Part shown: piece by piece, positions 36,153 to 44,842 of the stretch
Position numbering within the stretch: position 1 is the first letter of the stretch
Layout of the letters: every line of letters starts with the position of its first letter
From: Microcystis panniformis FACHB-1757
Lineage (GTDB): Bacteria > Cyanobacteriota > Cyanobacteriia > Cyanobacteriales > Microcystaceae
Direction: 5' to 3'
Assembly: GCF_001264245.1 (NCBI RefSeq)
Contig: NZ_CP011339.1
Coordinates: 2,790,001-2,854,000, forward strand
Length of the DNA: 64,000 bases
Notes under the pieces: model-generated
Seen by the model: only the letters and a program-made list of their open reading frames with translations
What the model was told of the DNA's origin: nothing
Database searches by the model: none
Made by a program: the position numbers and the translations under genes

Positions 36153-37235
36153 AGTAGTCATGCAAAATTAATTACCCAAATAAAAAATTAAGAAGTATAA
36201 TACATAAAAAAACGAAGCAGCAGGAAAATACAATGAGATTGATTAGAGACCTAAACCCGAGAGCCAGAAAATGCTAGAGAGAATTTATCGAGCTAGTAAA
36301 CATCATCAAGTAAGAGAGCGAGCGAAATGTATACTCTTAAGTTTTCAGGGAACCACGATAGAAGAATTGAGCGGAATATTTGGAGTTACGAGAAAGACCA
36401 TCTATAATTGGTTGACGGCCTGGGAAGATAGAAAACTAATTGGTTTTTATAATCGTCGAGGAAGAGGGAGAAAACCTAAATTGACAGAAGCACAAGGTCA
36501 ACAAGTTATTGACTGGGTAAAAGAAGAACCGAAAAGCTTAAAAAAAATCCAGATAAAAATTGTAGAAGAATGGAAATTAACCGTAAGCAAAGACACGATA
36601 AAAAGACTCATAAAAAAAATCAACATGAGGTGGAAAAGGGTGAGAAGAGGGGTCGCCAAAACCCCTGATGAGTGGGAGCTTGAGGTCAAACTACCTATTT
36701 TAGAAGAACTAAAAAAACAGGAAAAAAGAGGAGAGATTGAGATAGGATATTTGGATGAAATGGGATGGGATTCAAAGCCTTGTATTCCTTACGCTTGGCA
36801 AGAAGAAAAAACCACGATAAAGTTACCACCAATTGAAGGTAAAAGACTAAATATTTTAGGAATAATGAAACGAGATAATCAATTATTTTATGAGACACAG
36901 GTCGGAACGGTTACTAGCGAGATAGTTATTAATTTTCTGGATAAATATTGCCAAAATATACAGAAAAAAACCGTCATAATAATTGACCAAGCTTCCATTC
37001 ATACCAGCGAGGCATTTATGGAGAAACTTGAGGAATGGGAAAAGAAAAACTTGAAAATATTTTGGTTGCCCACTTATTCACCTCATTTAAATTTAATTGA
37101 AATATTATGGAGATTTTTAAAATATGAATGGATTGAATTTAGCGCCTATAAAGACCGAAAGAGCCTCCTCGCTTACGTTAAAAAAGTGCTGGACAATTTT
37201 GGAGGCGAGTATGTAATTAATTTTGCCTAGGTACT
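36153..37235 (+). mobile_element. IS630-family insertion sequence, copy 2
   Basis: 1083 bp, one base shorter than the copy at 312-1395 and otherwise identical as far as I compared. TA on both sides (36151-36152 and 37236-37237). It interrupts the molybdopterin oxidoreductase gene. Confidence 0.93.
36271..37230 (+). CDS. IS630-family transposase, 5' frameshifted copy
   Basis: Identical to the 392-1390 protein from residue 14 on (MLERIYRASK). One C is missing in a run of four (AACCC instead of AACCCC, about 36255), so the original start at 36233 leads to an early stop. An internal ATG at 36271 gives 319 residues with the whole HTH and DDE. Loss of 13 residues may or may not inactivate it. Confidence 0.85.
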   Translation: MLERIYRASKHHQVRERAKCILLSFQGTTIEELSGIFGVTRKTIYNWLTAWEDRKLIGFYNRRGRGRKPKLTEAQGQQVIDWVKEEPKSLKKIQIKIVEEWKLTVSKDTIKRLIKKINMRWKRVRRGVAKTPDEWELEVKLPILEELKKQEKRGEIEIGYLDEMGWDSKPCIPYAWQEEKTTIKLPPIEGKRLNILGIMKRDNQLFYETQVGTVTSEIVINFLDKYCQNIQKKTVIIIDQASIHTSEAFMEKLEEWEKKNLKIFWLPTYSPHLNLIEILWRFLKYEWIEFSAYKDRKSLLAYVKKVLDNFGGEYVINFA

Positions 37236-38159
37236 TAATCTTTATGGGGCAAATCCAGATTTAAATCAAGCCAAAAAAGCCTTAGCTCAAATTGATACGA
37301 TTTTCTATGTTGCCACCAAGCCAAATTTAGGACATTTTCAGGGATTAGCCCGACAAAATACGGTAATTTTACCCGTATTCGCTCGCTTTGAAAATCCTCA
37401 CCCGACAACCACCGAATCGGGCAATAATTTTGTCCGTTTTAACGAGCGGGGAAGCAGTCATCTACAGGGTTCCGATATGGATATCATCTCGGAAGTAGAA
37501 CTATTAACAAATATTGCCGTCAAGGTTTTAGGCACAAACCCAATTGATTGGTCGAGATTACACGATACCGCCTATATTCGTCAGTTAATCGCCAAAACGA
37601 TTCCGGGTTATGAAAAGATCGGGCAATTAGATCAAACCCAAACAGAATTTACCATTAGCGGACGGATTTTTACCGAACCCCATTTTCCAACATCGACCGG
37701 AAAAGCGCAAATGTCTGTCACCCCTTTACCCACTTTAAAAGCACCGCAAAAGCAAGATTTCAATCAACCAGAAAATGCCCCCGGAATTGCCCTGATTCTC
37801 GGAACAGGACGCAGTTATGGACAACATAACACCGTTGTTTATCAAATGGGCGATAAATATCGGGGAATGCCTCACCGTCATTGTTTATTGATCAACGCCG
37901 AAGATGCCAAAAAAGCCAGCTTTCAAGAACATCAACGAGTCACCGTTCAAGGAGATGCCGGTAAATTAGAGAATATTGAACTTATTTTCGGTCCGATTCG
38001 CGAAGGTGTTGGCTTTATGTTCTATCCCGAAGCCAATATTTTATTCAAGGCTAAAATCGACCCTCGTTGTGGAACCCCCGCTTATAAACGAGTTCCCGTC
38101 TGGGTTTTTTAGTGATCAACTCCTCTGATTTTCTTTTTTGGAAATAATGAAATAGGGTT

Positions 38160-38262
38160 AAGCAGGTAGGCGTTAAAAATTATCAGACACCCCCCTTATC
38201 AAGGGGGGCAGGGGGATCGAACCTAAAATCCATTTTTAATTTAATTATAACCAGCTACTTAA
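38160..38262. repeat. C-rich palindromic repeat module
   Basis: AAGCAGGTAGGCGTTAAAAA, one CCCCCCTTATCAAGGGGGG palindrome, then TTTAATTTAATTATAACCAG and TACTTA. Short form of the module at 63073. Confidence 0.8.
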
Positions 38263-38358
38263 GCAATCCAACCAACAAATCGAGCAGAATGAAAAAGCTA
38301 TGGTCGATTTGATCGCATTTCTGTTATCCTATTCTTACCATTATTAAAATAAGTGGCC

Positions 38359-38784
38359 ATGGGAGAGTTTTTACTAACCTTATTAAGCATAGCAAGTTTA
38401 TTGGCCGTCGCGATGGCTACCCCTAGCATTGCAAGTCCCGCATCTGGAACGACGAACTTGCAACTAGCTCAAAATCCTAACTGTAACAATCCCCAGACTC
38501 AAAGCGAAATGAACATTTGTGCCAGCATCGCTTATCAAAACGCCGATCGCAAGTTAAATCAAGTTTATCGACAACTACTGCCAAAACTGTCAGCTGCTCG
38601 CAAACAAAAATTAATTAGCGCCCAACAAGCTTGGATTAAGTTTAGAGACAGCAGTTGCGAATTTGAAAGAAGTGCGTTTGAGGGAGGCTCTATAGCTCCC
38701 ATGATTTACAGTAATTGTTTGGCAGCTGTCACCGAGCAGCGTACCAAAGATTTGCGGAGATATTTAGAAGATAGCGATCTCTAA
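38359..38784 (+). CDS. LprI-like (DUF1311) exported protein
   Basis: 141 residues from the ATG at 38359; a GTG at 38353 is an alternative. The N-terminus is a signal peptide (FLLTLLSIASLLAVAMATPS, cleavage probably after ASPA or later). The mature part has the DUF1311 pattern: CNNPQTQSEMNICASIAYQN, LNQVYRQLL, AQQAWIKFRDSSCEFE and a late cysteine (SNCLAAVTEQR). Four cysteines would form disulfides. LprI relatives inhibit lysozyme; that role is inferred here. Confidence 0.88.
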   Translation: MGEFLLTLLSIASLLAVAMATPSIASPASGTTNLQLAQNPNCNNPQTQSEMNICASIAYQNADRKLNQVYRQLLPKLSAARKQKLISAQQAWIKFRDSSCEFERSAFEGGSIAPMIYSNCLAAVTEQRTKDLRRYLEDSDL

Positions 38785-38843
38785 GTCAGAATCGCCGTTG
38801 ATATTACCGATAATTCCTTAGACGTTTACTGCACAACAGCTTA

Positions 38844-38914
38844 AGCGGGTGAGGGGAATCGAACCCCTATCATTAGCTTGGAAGGCTAGGGTTTTACCAC
38901 TAAACTACACCCGC
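38844..38914 (-). tRNA. tRNA-Gly (anticodon UCC)
   Basis: 71-nt cloverleaf on the minus strand: acceptor GCGGGTG/CACCCGC, anticodon loop CTTCCAA (UCC), T-arm GGGG-TTCGATT-CCCC. CCA is not encoded. Confidence 0.95.
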
Positions 38915-38999
38915 ATTTTCTTAGCACTTTCGTTAGTATAACACGAATTGCCAATTTTTGCAAGTAGGGATTTTCAGCTTGTTAATCACCCCTAGATGG

Positions 39000-39740
39000 T
39001 TATAAATTGCCTAAAAATCCCGATCGCTCGGTTATTTCCCCGATTTGGCTAAAAGTTTTCTCCACGCGATCGAGGTCTAGTTGGGAGAAATTATCGATCG
39101 CCCAGTTAGACACTCTCTGCATAAAATGGAAGGGGTAGGTATGAGCGATTCCCACCACCTGCATTCCCGCTCTTTTTGCCGCTTCGCAACCGGCAAAAGT
39201 ATCTTCAATCACCAGACATTCCCAGGGTTGCAACTGTAGATTAAAATTCCAACGATTGAATCTTTCTACGGCCAGTAAATAACCATCCGGTTGAGGTTTA
39301 CTGGTGCTGATATCATCCCCGGTGACAATGACACTAAAGTAATCCCCAAGGCCCGTCTGTTGCAAGATTGATTCTACTTCCGAGCGTATTGCTCCCGTCA
39401 CCAAACCGATTTGTAGATCCCTGGCCTTAACCCGTTTTAAAAAAGAGTATATCTCTTCATAAATAGGAAGTTTCTCTAATTTTCCTATTCTTTCTCGGTA
39501 TAAACTGGTTTTTTTGTTAATTAACTTAGTCAGATACTCCTCGGTCACTTGACGACCGCGACGGGTGAGAACATTACGCAAACAGACGCGATCGCTTCTT
39601 CCCAGACATAACTCCGCAAATTCCGACCCTAGGGGCAGTAAATTTTCCCCGATCAAGATTTCATTGATTAACTCTTGATGGATCGGTTCATCATTGATGA
39701 TCACCCCATTAAAATCGAACAGAACAGCCTTTAACATCAA
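39000..39740 (-). CDS. HAD-family hydrolase (beta-phosphoglucomutase-like)
   Basis: 246 residues with HAD core: motif I VLFDFNGVIINDEPIH (residues 6-21), an alpha cap domain (about 20-90), motif II LVTGAIRSE, motif III about K in STSKPQPDGYL, and motif IV ECLVIEDTFAGCEAAKRAG. The nucleophile D9 is present, but the residue two later is Asn (DFN) instead of the Asp used as acid/base by phosphatases and phosphoglucomutases. This variant may alter chemistry. Substrate unknown. Confidence 0.88.
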   Translation of the reverse strand: MMLKAVLFDFNGVIINDEPIHQELINEILIGENLLPLGSEFAELCLGRSDRVCLRNVLTRRGRQVTEEYLTKLINKKTSLYRERIGKLEKLPIYEEIYSFLKRVKARDLQIGLVTGAIRSEVESILQQTGLGDYFSVIVTGDDISTSKPQPDGYLLAVERFNRWNFNLQLQPWECLVIEDTFAGCEAAKRAGMQVVGIAHTYPFHFMQRVSNWAIDNFSQLDLDRVEKTFSQIGEITERSGFLGNL

Positions 39741-39767
39741 TCTTAGACAGAAAAGCTAATAAATAAT

Positions 39768-40009
39768 AAGTAGGTGGGTATTAAAAATTGTCAGACACCC
39801 CCATGATCAAGGGGGATCCCCCGCCTATCGGCACCCCCCTTATCAAGGGGGCAGGGGGTATCAAAACCCCCCTTATCAAGGGGGGCAGGGGGGATCAAAA
39901 CCCCCCTTATCAAGGGGGATCCCCCGCCTATCGGCACCCCCCTTATCAAGGGGGGCAGGGGGGATCAAGGACAAAATCTATCTTCAATTTAATTGAAACC
40001 ACTTACTTA
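39768..40009. repeat. C-rich palindromic repeat module, expanded
   Basis: Starts TAAGTAGGTGGG and ends ACCACTTACTTA. Between are about five C5-6TTATCAAGGGG-type palindromes (including one CCATGATC variant) with GATCAAAACC and GCCTATCGGCAC spacers. Longest of the modules in the window. Confidence 0.8.
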
Positions 40010-40181
40010 AATATTCTTGATTATACTAAAGTTTTTCGTCGGGGCCGGGCGGGTCTTGCCCCTTACCCCATCTCAACAAACAATTTTAACCAGAAAATTG
40101 CCAAGGCCTTGACAAATTTCCAGATTTGTTCTATTATTTTGTTATAGTGGGAATCCGTGCTGCCCTGTAACCCCCCTATTT

Positions 40182-40391
40182 GGGGTTTGCTGAAAAAGTA
40201 CGGGCGAAGCATTCGGATAGAAAATCTACGGTTTCAGTGATAGGTTATTGCCCGAATGCTTCGCCCCTACAGGACGCGGGCCGATGAAGACGCAAGGTTT
40301 TGAAGCACGATTCTCTCCTTGCACCTGTTTCGCAAGACAGACCCCCAAAACCCTTACCTTGCCTACATTTCACATTTATTAAGCAAGCCCC
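40182..40391. repeat. 210-bp MITE-like repeat, copy 1
   Basis: Ends GGGGTTTGCT and, inverted, GGGGCTTGCT. The sequence recurs inverted at 59951-60166. An internal inverted repeat pairs CGGGCGAAGCATTCGG (about 40200) with CCGAATGCTTCGCCC (about 40251). No ORF conserved between copies. Confidence 0.75.
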
Positions 40392-40432
40392 ATTCTGGGC
40401 TGAGATATTAGCCAAAAATATAACAAAAGAAT

Positions 40433-42493
40433 TTAGGTCATTGTTTCTTGTTTCGTTTCCGATACCCAACGACGGAATAATTCCACAGCAATCCGATAAC
40501 GGCAGTCTTGGCATTCGATGACATGATGATTTTCAAGGGTTTTTAGGGCCCGGTCGAGAGTTGTGGCAGTTAATCCGGTGCTGGACAGTAAATCTGCCCG
40601 GGTTAATCCTTGCAGATGGGGAGAAAGAACTATTAAAATTTCCTGTTGTCCGGCCGGCTCTTGTTTAGCCTGTTTCCAGACACCCGTAAAATAATAATTC
40701 CCCCTTTGGAAAAACTCGTCATCGATGGCTTTTTCCACATCTTCCACCTGAAAACGAATATCTTGGGGACGTTGCAACTCAAAGACCTGTTTATTATAAA
40801 AACGTACCAGATGAAAGCCGATCAGTTGTACTAGATAGGGTTGACCGTGGGTAAGTTGATAAATTTTGTCCAAAGCGGATGGGGTATAGTCTAGGGGAAA
40901 ATCCTCGTCTTCCCCAACGGGATTAGCGAGGATAACGCGAGTAGATTCAGGAGAGAGGAAACTGACTGGAATCGGGTAAACACTGCCAAAAAAAGGATGA
41001 AAATAATCGGCAGTCATCTCCTCTAGGGTATGTAATCCGGCAAAAACAAAAGCTAGACGCGGACTACTCTGGACAAGGGAACGCAGATAGCCGAGGAAAT
41101 TCTGGGGGAGGGTATTCGCTTCGATTAAATCCTCAATTATCTCGAACTCATCGAGGGCAATAATTAAACCGGTTTTAGCTTTTTCCGGCAGAATCTGGCG
41201 CATCAGACGGTCTAAATAACGATTAAAATACATTTCTGGATGTTGGGAGATTTTTTCCTCTTCCGGGGCATCAATTGCCAAAGTTTGGGCGATTTCCTCA
41301 GCCATAGTCAGGAGAACTTCGGCTAGGCTGGTTACTGTGGCCAAGCGCTGTAAATTAATGTAGATAACCGAGACATTTGGTGGAAGATATGCCTCCAGAT
41401 TGCGTAGAATCGAAGTTTTACCCATGCGACGATGACCATAGAGAACCACGGAGGATAGGTTATCTCCCGACCACATTGACTGAAGTTCCCGCAGGATATC
41501 CCCACGACCAACAAAGCGTTTACCGATCACCGGATCACCGATAATGTAGGGATTAGGAATCGGTTGGGTAATAGTTACCGTTCCCACCGTTCCCGCGATG
41601 GATGTGCTAATTTCTGCCCATTTTTCGGCGATAGAAAGGATTAATTCTTTTTCTGCTTGGGGTAAAGTAGCCGCCTGTTGGTCGGTTATATCCCTTAATT
41701 CCCCGATAATCCGATTAAGAGCGAGGGATCTGACCTGTTGGGAGTAACTTCTCTGGACTAAAGCCATTTCTGCGATAACTAGATTTAAACTGCTGATAGC
41801 TTGCCAAGTTTGCGGACGTAATGACGGTTCTGCGGCAATGGGGGCAACCTCCAGGGAAGCGATACTATCGGGAGTTGCTGCCAGACTAAATCGGTATAAA
41901 GTTTGGGCGAGGCTATACATTTCTTCCCCGTAGGCGAGGGAACGTACCACAGCAAAGGCTTTTTCGGCTTTTTCGGTGTCCTGTTGGTGAAGATACCAAA
42001 AACCAGCGGCGGCGGCGCGAGCAGGAGTATCTAGACGGATTTTGCTGTCAGGAAAAGAAAACGGTTTCGCGGACGCATATTTTAACAATTGCCAATCGGA
42101 GGGATTTTCTGCCAGACGGGAGACGCGATAGATAATTTCTGCCTCTGGGAATTGCGATAAAACGCGGTTAATGGCGACAAGGACAGGAATAAACTGGCGG
42201 CTGTACTGAAGGTATTGATTGAGGTTATTAATAGCCGTTTCCCAGTCTTGCTGTAACCATTGTTGTAGAGTCGAGGTTAACCCCGGCAGCGGTAGAAAGG
42301 TAATACGGGGAAAAAGTCGCCCTTGAGGGCCAGCAAAAAGCCCGATTAGCCAATTATCAAGACGGAAAAAGGCGAATATAAACACCCCGCCCAACACCCC
42401 GCCCAACACCACGCCGGACTCCACGCCCGACACCACGCCGGACTCCACGCCCGACACCACGCCCAACACCACGCCGAACCCCACGCCCAACAC
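40433..42493 (-). CDS. AAA-like ATPase with (GVVX) repeat membrane region, C-terminal part
   Basis: 686 residues as read from an internal ATG. The first about 45 residues are GVVX-type repeats. A helical tetratricopeptide-like region follows (about 75-310). Then comes an AAA-like/ORC-type ATPase: FVGRGDILRELQSMW, Walker A YGHRRMGKTS (about 360), Walker B LIIALDEFE (about 430) and the sensor region AFVFAGLHTLEEM, with a winged-helix end (ILIVLSPHLQGLTRADLLS). It is probably the C-terminal part of one protein whose N-terminal part is at 42556-43083; the frames differ by irregular repeat units. Role unknown: signalling or defence ATPases have this layout. Confidence 0.8.
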   Translation of the reverse strand: MLGVGFGVVLGVVSGVESGVVSGVESGVVLGGVLGGVFIFAFFRLDNWLIGLFAGPQGRLFPRITFLPLPGLTSTLQQWLQQDWETAINNLNQYLQYSRQFIPVLVAINRVLSQFPEAEIIYRVSRLAENPSDWQLLKYASAKPFSFPDSKIRLDTPARAAAAGFWYLHQQDTEKAEKAFAVVRSLAYGEEMYSLAQTLYRFSLAATPDSIASLEVAPIAAEPSLRPQTWQAISSLNLVIAEMALVQRSYSQQVRSLALNRIIGELRDITDQQAATLPQAEKELILSIAEKWAEISTSIAGTVGTVTITQPIPNPYIIGDPVIGKRFVGRGDILRELQSMWSGDNLSSVVLYGHRRMGKTSILRNLEAYLPPNVSVIYINLQRLATVTSLAEVLLTMAEEIAQTLAIDAPEEEKISQHPEMYFNRYLDRLMRQILPEKAKTGLIIALDEFEIIEDLIEANTLPQNFLGYLRSLVQSSPRLAFVFAGLHTLEEMTADYFHPFFGSVYPIPVSFLSPESTRVILANPVGEDEDFPLDYTPSALDKIYQLTHGQPYLVQLIGFHLVRFYNKQVFELQRPQDIRFQVEDVEKAIDDEFFQRGNYYFTGVWKQAKQEPAGQQEILIVLSPHLQGLTRADLLSSTGLTATTLDRALKTLENHHVIECQDCRYRIAVELFRRWVSETKQETMT

Positions 42494-42770
42494 CGCACCA
42501 CGCCAACATCACGCCGACACCACGGCCAACATCACGCCCGACACCACGGCCAACATCACGCCCGACACCACCACGCCGACACCACGCCGGACTCCACGCC
42601 GTACACCACGGCCAACATCACGCCCGACACCACGCCCAACCCCACGCCGAACACCACGCTCGACGCCACGCTCAACACCACGCCCGACACCACGCCCGAC
42701 ACCACGCTCGACGCCACGCCCAACACCACGCCGAACACCACGCCGAACCCCACGCCGAACACCACGCCGA
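42376..42770 (-). repeat. 12-bp coding tandem repeat (GVVX)n
   Basis: About 33 imperfect 12-bp units (such as GGCGTGGTGTTG on the minus strand) encode tetrapeptides GVVF, GVVS, GVES, GVML. Three units are irregular: 16 nt at 42493-42508, 11 nt at 42509-42519 and 14 nt at 42568-42581. These break the frame. Confidence 0.85.
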
Positions 42771-43083
42771 ACCAATCAACAGAAAGTCCTAAATTTGCCG
42801 CTATGCTAAAGATAATCAGAGGGGTAATTACAGTTAAGAGAAGACCCTGAATCCCTAGACGCAATTGTACGGGATGGTCGCGGAGAAATTGCCTTGTATC
42901 GCGCCATGTTTTCTGTTCTGTTAATTTATCGCCGCCGCCTCTCGTTTCCACATACCAGCGCACTGCTTGGGGAAAATAAAACACCCAGTACAACAGCAAA
43001 AGATAATCAAAAGGATTCCATAAAGATAAATCGCGTTTGAGTTTAGGAGCGAGATTAATTCTGGGGACGGTGCTTTCCTTCAT
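42556..43083 (-). CDS. AAA-like ATPase, N-terminal part, frame-broken in repeat
   Basis: 175 residues. A cytoplasmic start (KLKRDLSLWNPFDYLLLLYW), a membrane segment near 28-45, a soluble loop, a second membrane segment (about 90-110, GLLLTVITPLIIFSIAAN), then about 16 GVVX repeats. It ends in WWCRA at a stop created by a 14-nt repeat unit. Restoring the unit length would join it to the ATPase at 40433-42493, giving about 870 residues. Confidence 0.75.
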   Translation of the reverse strand: MKESTVPRINLAPKLKRDLSLWNPFDYLLLLYWVFYFPQAVRWYVETRGGGDKLTEQKTWRDTRQFLRDHPVQLRLGIQGLLLTVITPLIIFSIAANLGLSVDWFGVVFGVGFGVVFGVVLGVASSVVSGVVSGVVLSVASSVVFGVGLGVVSGVMLAVVYGVESGVVSAWWCRA

Positions 43084-43145
43084 AATTTTTATCTCTAGCT
43101 ATTTACCCGGTGATGGTTTATTAAGTAGTTAGGTGTTACTCAAGG

Positions 43146-43171
43146 TAGGGTTGATTCATGAATCAACCCTA
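43146..43171. repeat. 26-bp perfect palindrome of ISAs1 ends
   Basis: Each half is TAGGGTTGATTCA, the outer 13 bases of the ISAs1 left end. The same 26 bp recurs at 58368-58393. Confidence 0.85.
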
Positions 43172-43277
43172 CTATTCAGCACCCCCCTTATCAAGGGGGG
43201 TAGGGGGATCAAACCCCCTTATCAAGGTAGGATCAAACCCCCTTATCAAGGTAGGATCAAACCCCCCTTATCAAGGG

Positions 43278-44694
43278 TAGGGTTGATTCATTTAAATTAA
43301 GTACAGCTAATTTTGAGTCAATAAATTTGACTGAAGATTCTCAAGTTTATCTTTTTCTAATCAAAATAGTTAGTCACAATAACTAATCTTTAATCCTCTG
43401 CCAAATTTATTATGAATAAATTGATAAAGCTTGTTCCCAAGCCACTAAAAGCCTATCTCTCTTCAAATTTTCTGAGAGTACATCCTGTTAATTTAGCTAA
43501 TTTTTCTGCTTCTTACGTCGATAAAACTATCAGTTTTTCCCAACGTTCAGCTAACCACCTCTGTCCCTCTGTGATTGAGAGAAAACCCAAACCTCTGAAA
43601 AGATTCAATCCTATGGTTGTGAGAATTGACCAATTGCTGGCCGCTTGAAAATCACTAATTTCGCTTTTATCTTCCTCAAAAATTACATCTTTTACCCAAT
43701 GTAACTGATTTTCTATTTTCCAGTGTCCTCGAATAATTTTAGCAAATACTTCGGCGGATTCGGTTAGGCTACTGATATAGTAAGCTGTTTCTTCATAGGT
43801 TTTATCCCCGCGACTACCCCTTCTTTCTACTTTAATAACTCTTCGCAGATTTTCAAACCCTTTTCTTTCATTTTTCCTCACTTTAAAAACTTCTATTTTT
43901 CTTGATATTTTTCGTCCATGACTATTATCTTGTTCAAGAAAAAAACTTTCTGGCTTTGAGGAATTACTCAGGTCTTGTATTCGCTGATAAAGATTTTTCT
44001 GATTTCCTTTAACGGTGATAACATAGTCATTTTTAGTCTTGGCTATTAAGCTGATTGTTTTCTTCTGACAGTGTAAAGCATCCCCAGTAAAAACTTTATT
44101 TTGGAGAGAGCAATCCTCAATTATAGCTTGCCCTTCGTCGATTTCAGACCCTTTTTTGTTTTCGATTCTTTTTAAGTGTAATACCAAGCCACTTTCTTGA
44201 CTAAACAATGAGATAAACATGATAAAATTTTGTTGTTCATTGTTAGGATTCTTTAGGGTGTTTTTGAGACTTTTTCCATCTATGCCTAGCCAATTTATAT
44301 CATCTCTTTGTCCATATTCTTGTAATGCCCATTCATTAAACATTTTTAACAAACTCTGCCAGTCAACTCCCATCATTACCCTTCTAATTGTTGAATAGGA
44401 TGGGACTCTTTCTGGAATTATGTTAAATTCTTTACTCAGCCTGTGCCGATTATTTTTAGCAAACTCTCCTAGTTCTCTATAACCTGAGTATCCTAGCATT
44501 GTTCCTAGTATTATTACTACTAATACTATCCATAAAGGGTGTCTTTTTCCTTTATCTTTCCGAAAGTCCTTGACTTGTTTTAGTTTTTCTATTAAGCTCA
44601 ACATATATTTAAAAAGTTGGCGGTCACTTCTCATTTTACCTGATAGTGATCGCTTTTACTTTTGATATTCTGATGGGAGAATGAAACAGCCCTA
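43278..44694 (-). mobile_element. ISAs1-family insertion sequence, copy B
   Basis: 1417 bp, the same ends as copy A at 24661. CCCTTATCAAGGG lies directly on both sides (43265-43277 and 44695-44707), again inside the C-rich palindromic repeat. The flanks at 43122-43277 and 44695-44842 are tracts of this repeat. Confidence 0.9.
43513..44634 (-). CDS. ISAs1-family transposase, copy B
   Basis: 373 residues, differing from copy A at scattered positions (for example GIDGKSLK for GMDGKSLK, SFFLEQD for SCFLEQD). The triad D119, D185, E308 is kept and the frame is open. The substitutions between copies suggest they are not from one very recent jump. Confidence 0.93.
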   Translation of the reverse strand: MRSDRQLFKYMLSLIEKLKQVKDFRKDKGKRHPLWIVLVVIILGTMLGYSGYRELGEFAKNNRHRLSKEFNIIPERVPSYSTIRRVMMGVDWQSLLKMFNEWALQEYGQRDDINWLGIDGKSLKNTLKNPNNEQQNFIMFISLFSQESGLVLHLKRIENKKGSEIDEGQAIIEDCSLQNKVFTGDALHCQKKTISLIAKTKNDYVITVKGNQKNLYQRIQDLSNSSKPESFFLEQDNSHGRKISRKIEVFKVRKNERKGFENLRRVIKVERRGSRGDKTYEETAYYISSLTESAEVFAKIIRGHWKIENQLHWVKDVIFEEDKSEISDFQAASNWSILTTIGLNLFRGLGFLSITEGQRWLAERWEKLIVLST

Positions 44695-44842
44695 CCCTTA
44701 TCAAGGGGGGTAGGGGGGATCAAACCCCCCTTATCAAGGTAGGAGCAAACCCCCCTTATCAAGGGGGGCAGGGGGGATCAAACCCCCCTTATCAAGGTAG
44801 GATCAAACCCAAAATTAAATCAACTTATTATTTAGTTATAAC

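Larger units (their letters stand above)
34790..38112 (+). pseudogene. FdhF/YdeP-family molybdopterin oxidoreductase, split by IS630
   Basis: Two open parts (34790-36152 and 37238-38112) join in frame when the IS and one TA are removed, giving LGG-N-LYGANPDLNQAKKAL. The intact protein would have about 745 residues. Family signs: CLACAWGTGGQKGGF near the N-terminus, YSSGRSSNEAAYLLQLFFRA, CHAASTVGL, GSNAPANHPRLM, and a molybdopterin-dinucleotide-binding C-terminal domain (GTGRSYGQHNTVVYQMGDKY, YPEANIL). Relatives are FdhF/YdeP oxidoreductases; substrate unknown. The start at 34790 follows a GGGAG site; an upstream ATG at 34715 is possible. Some product may still come from the downstream part only. 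Confidence 0.88.

Noticed and set aside
36498..36898. Minus-strand ORFs in IS630 copy 2
   Set aside because: Same shadows as in copy 1.
39788..40147. 119-aa ORF with GTPLIKG repeats
   Set aside because: Translation of the CCCCCTTATCAAGGGGG module.
42509..42775. 88-aa RRGV-repeat ORF
   Set aside because: Out-of-frame translation of the 12-bp GVVX repeat.
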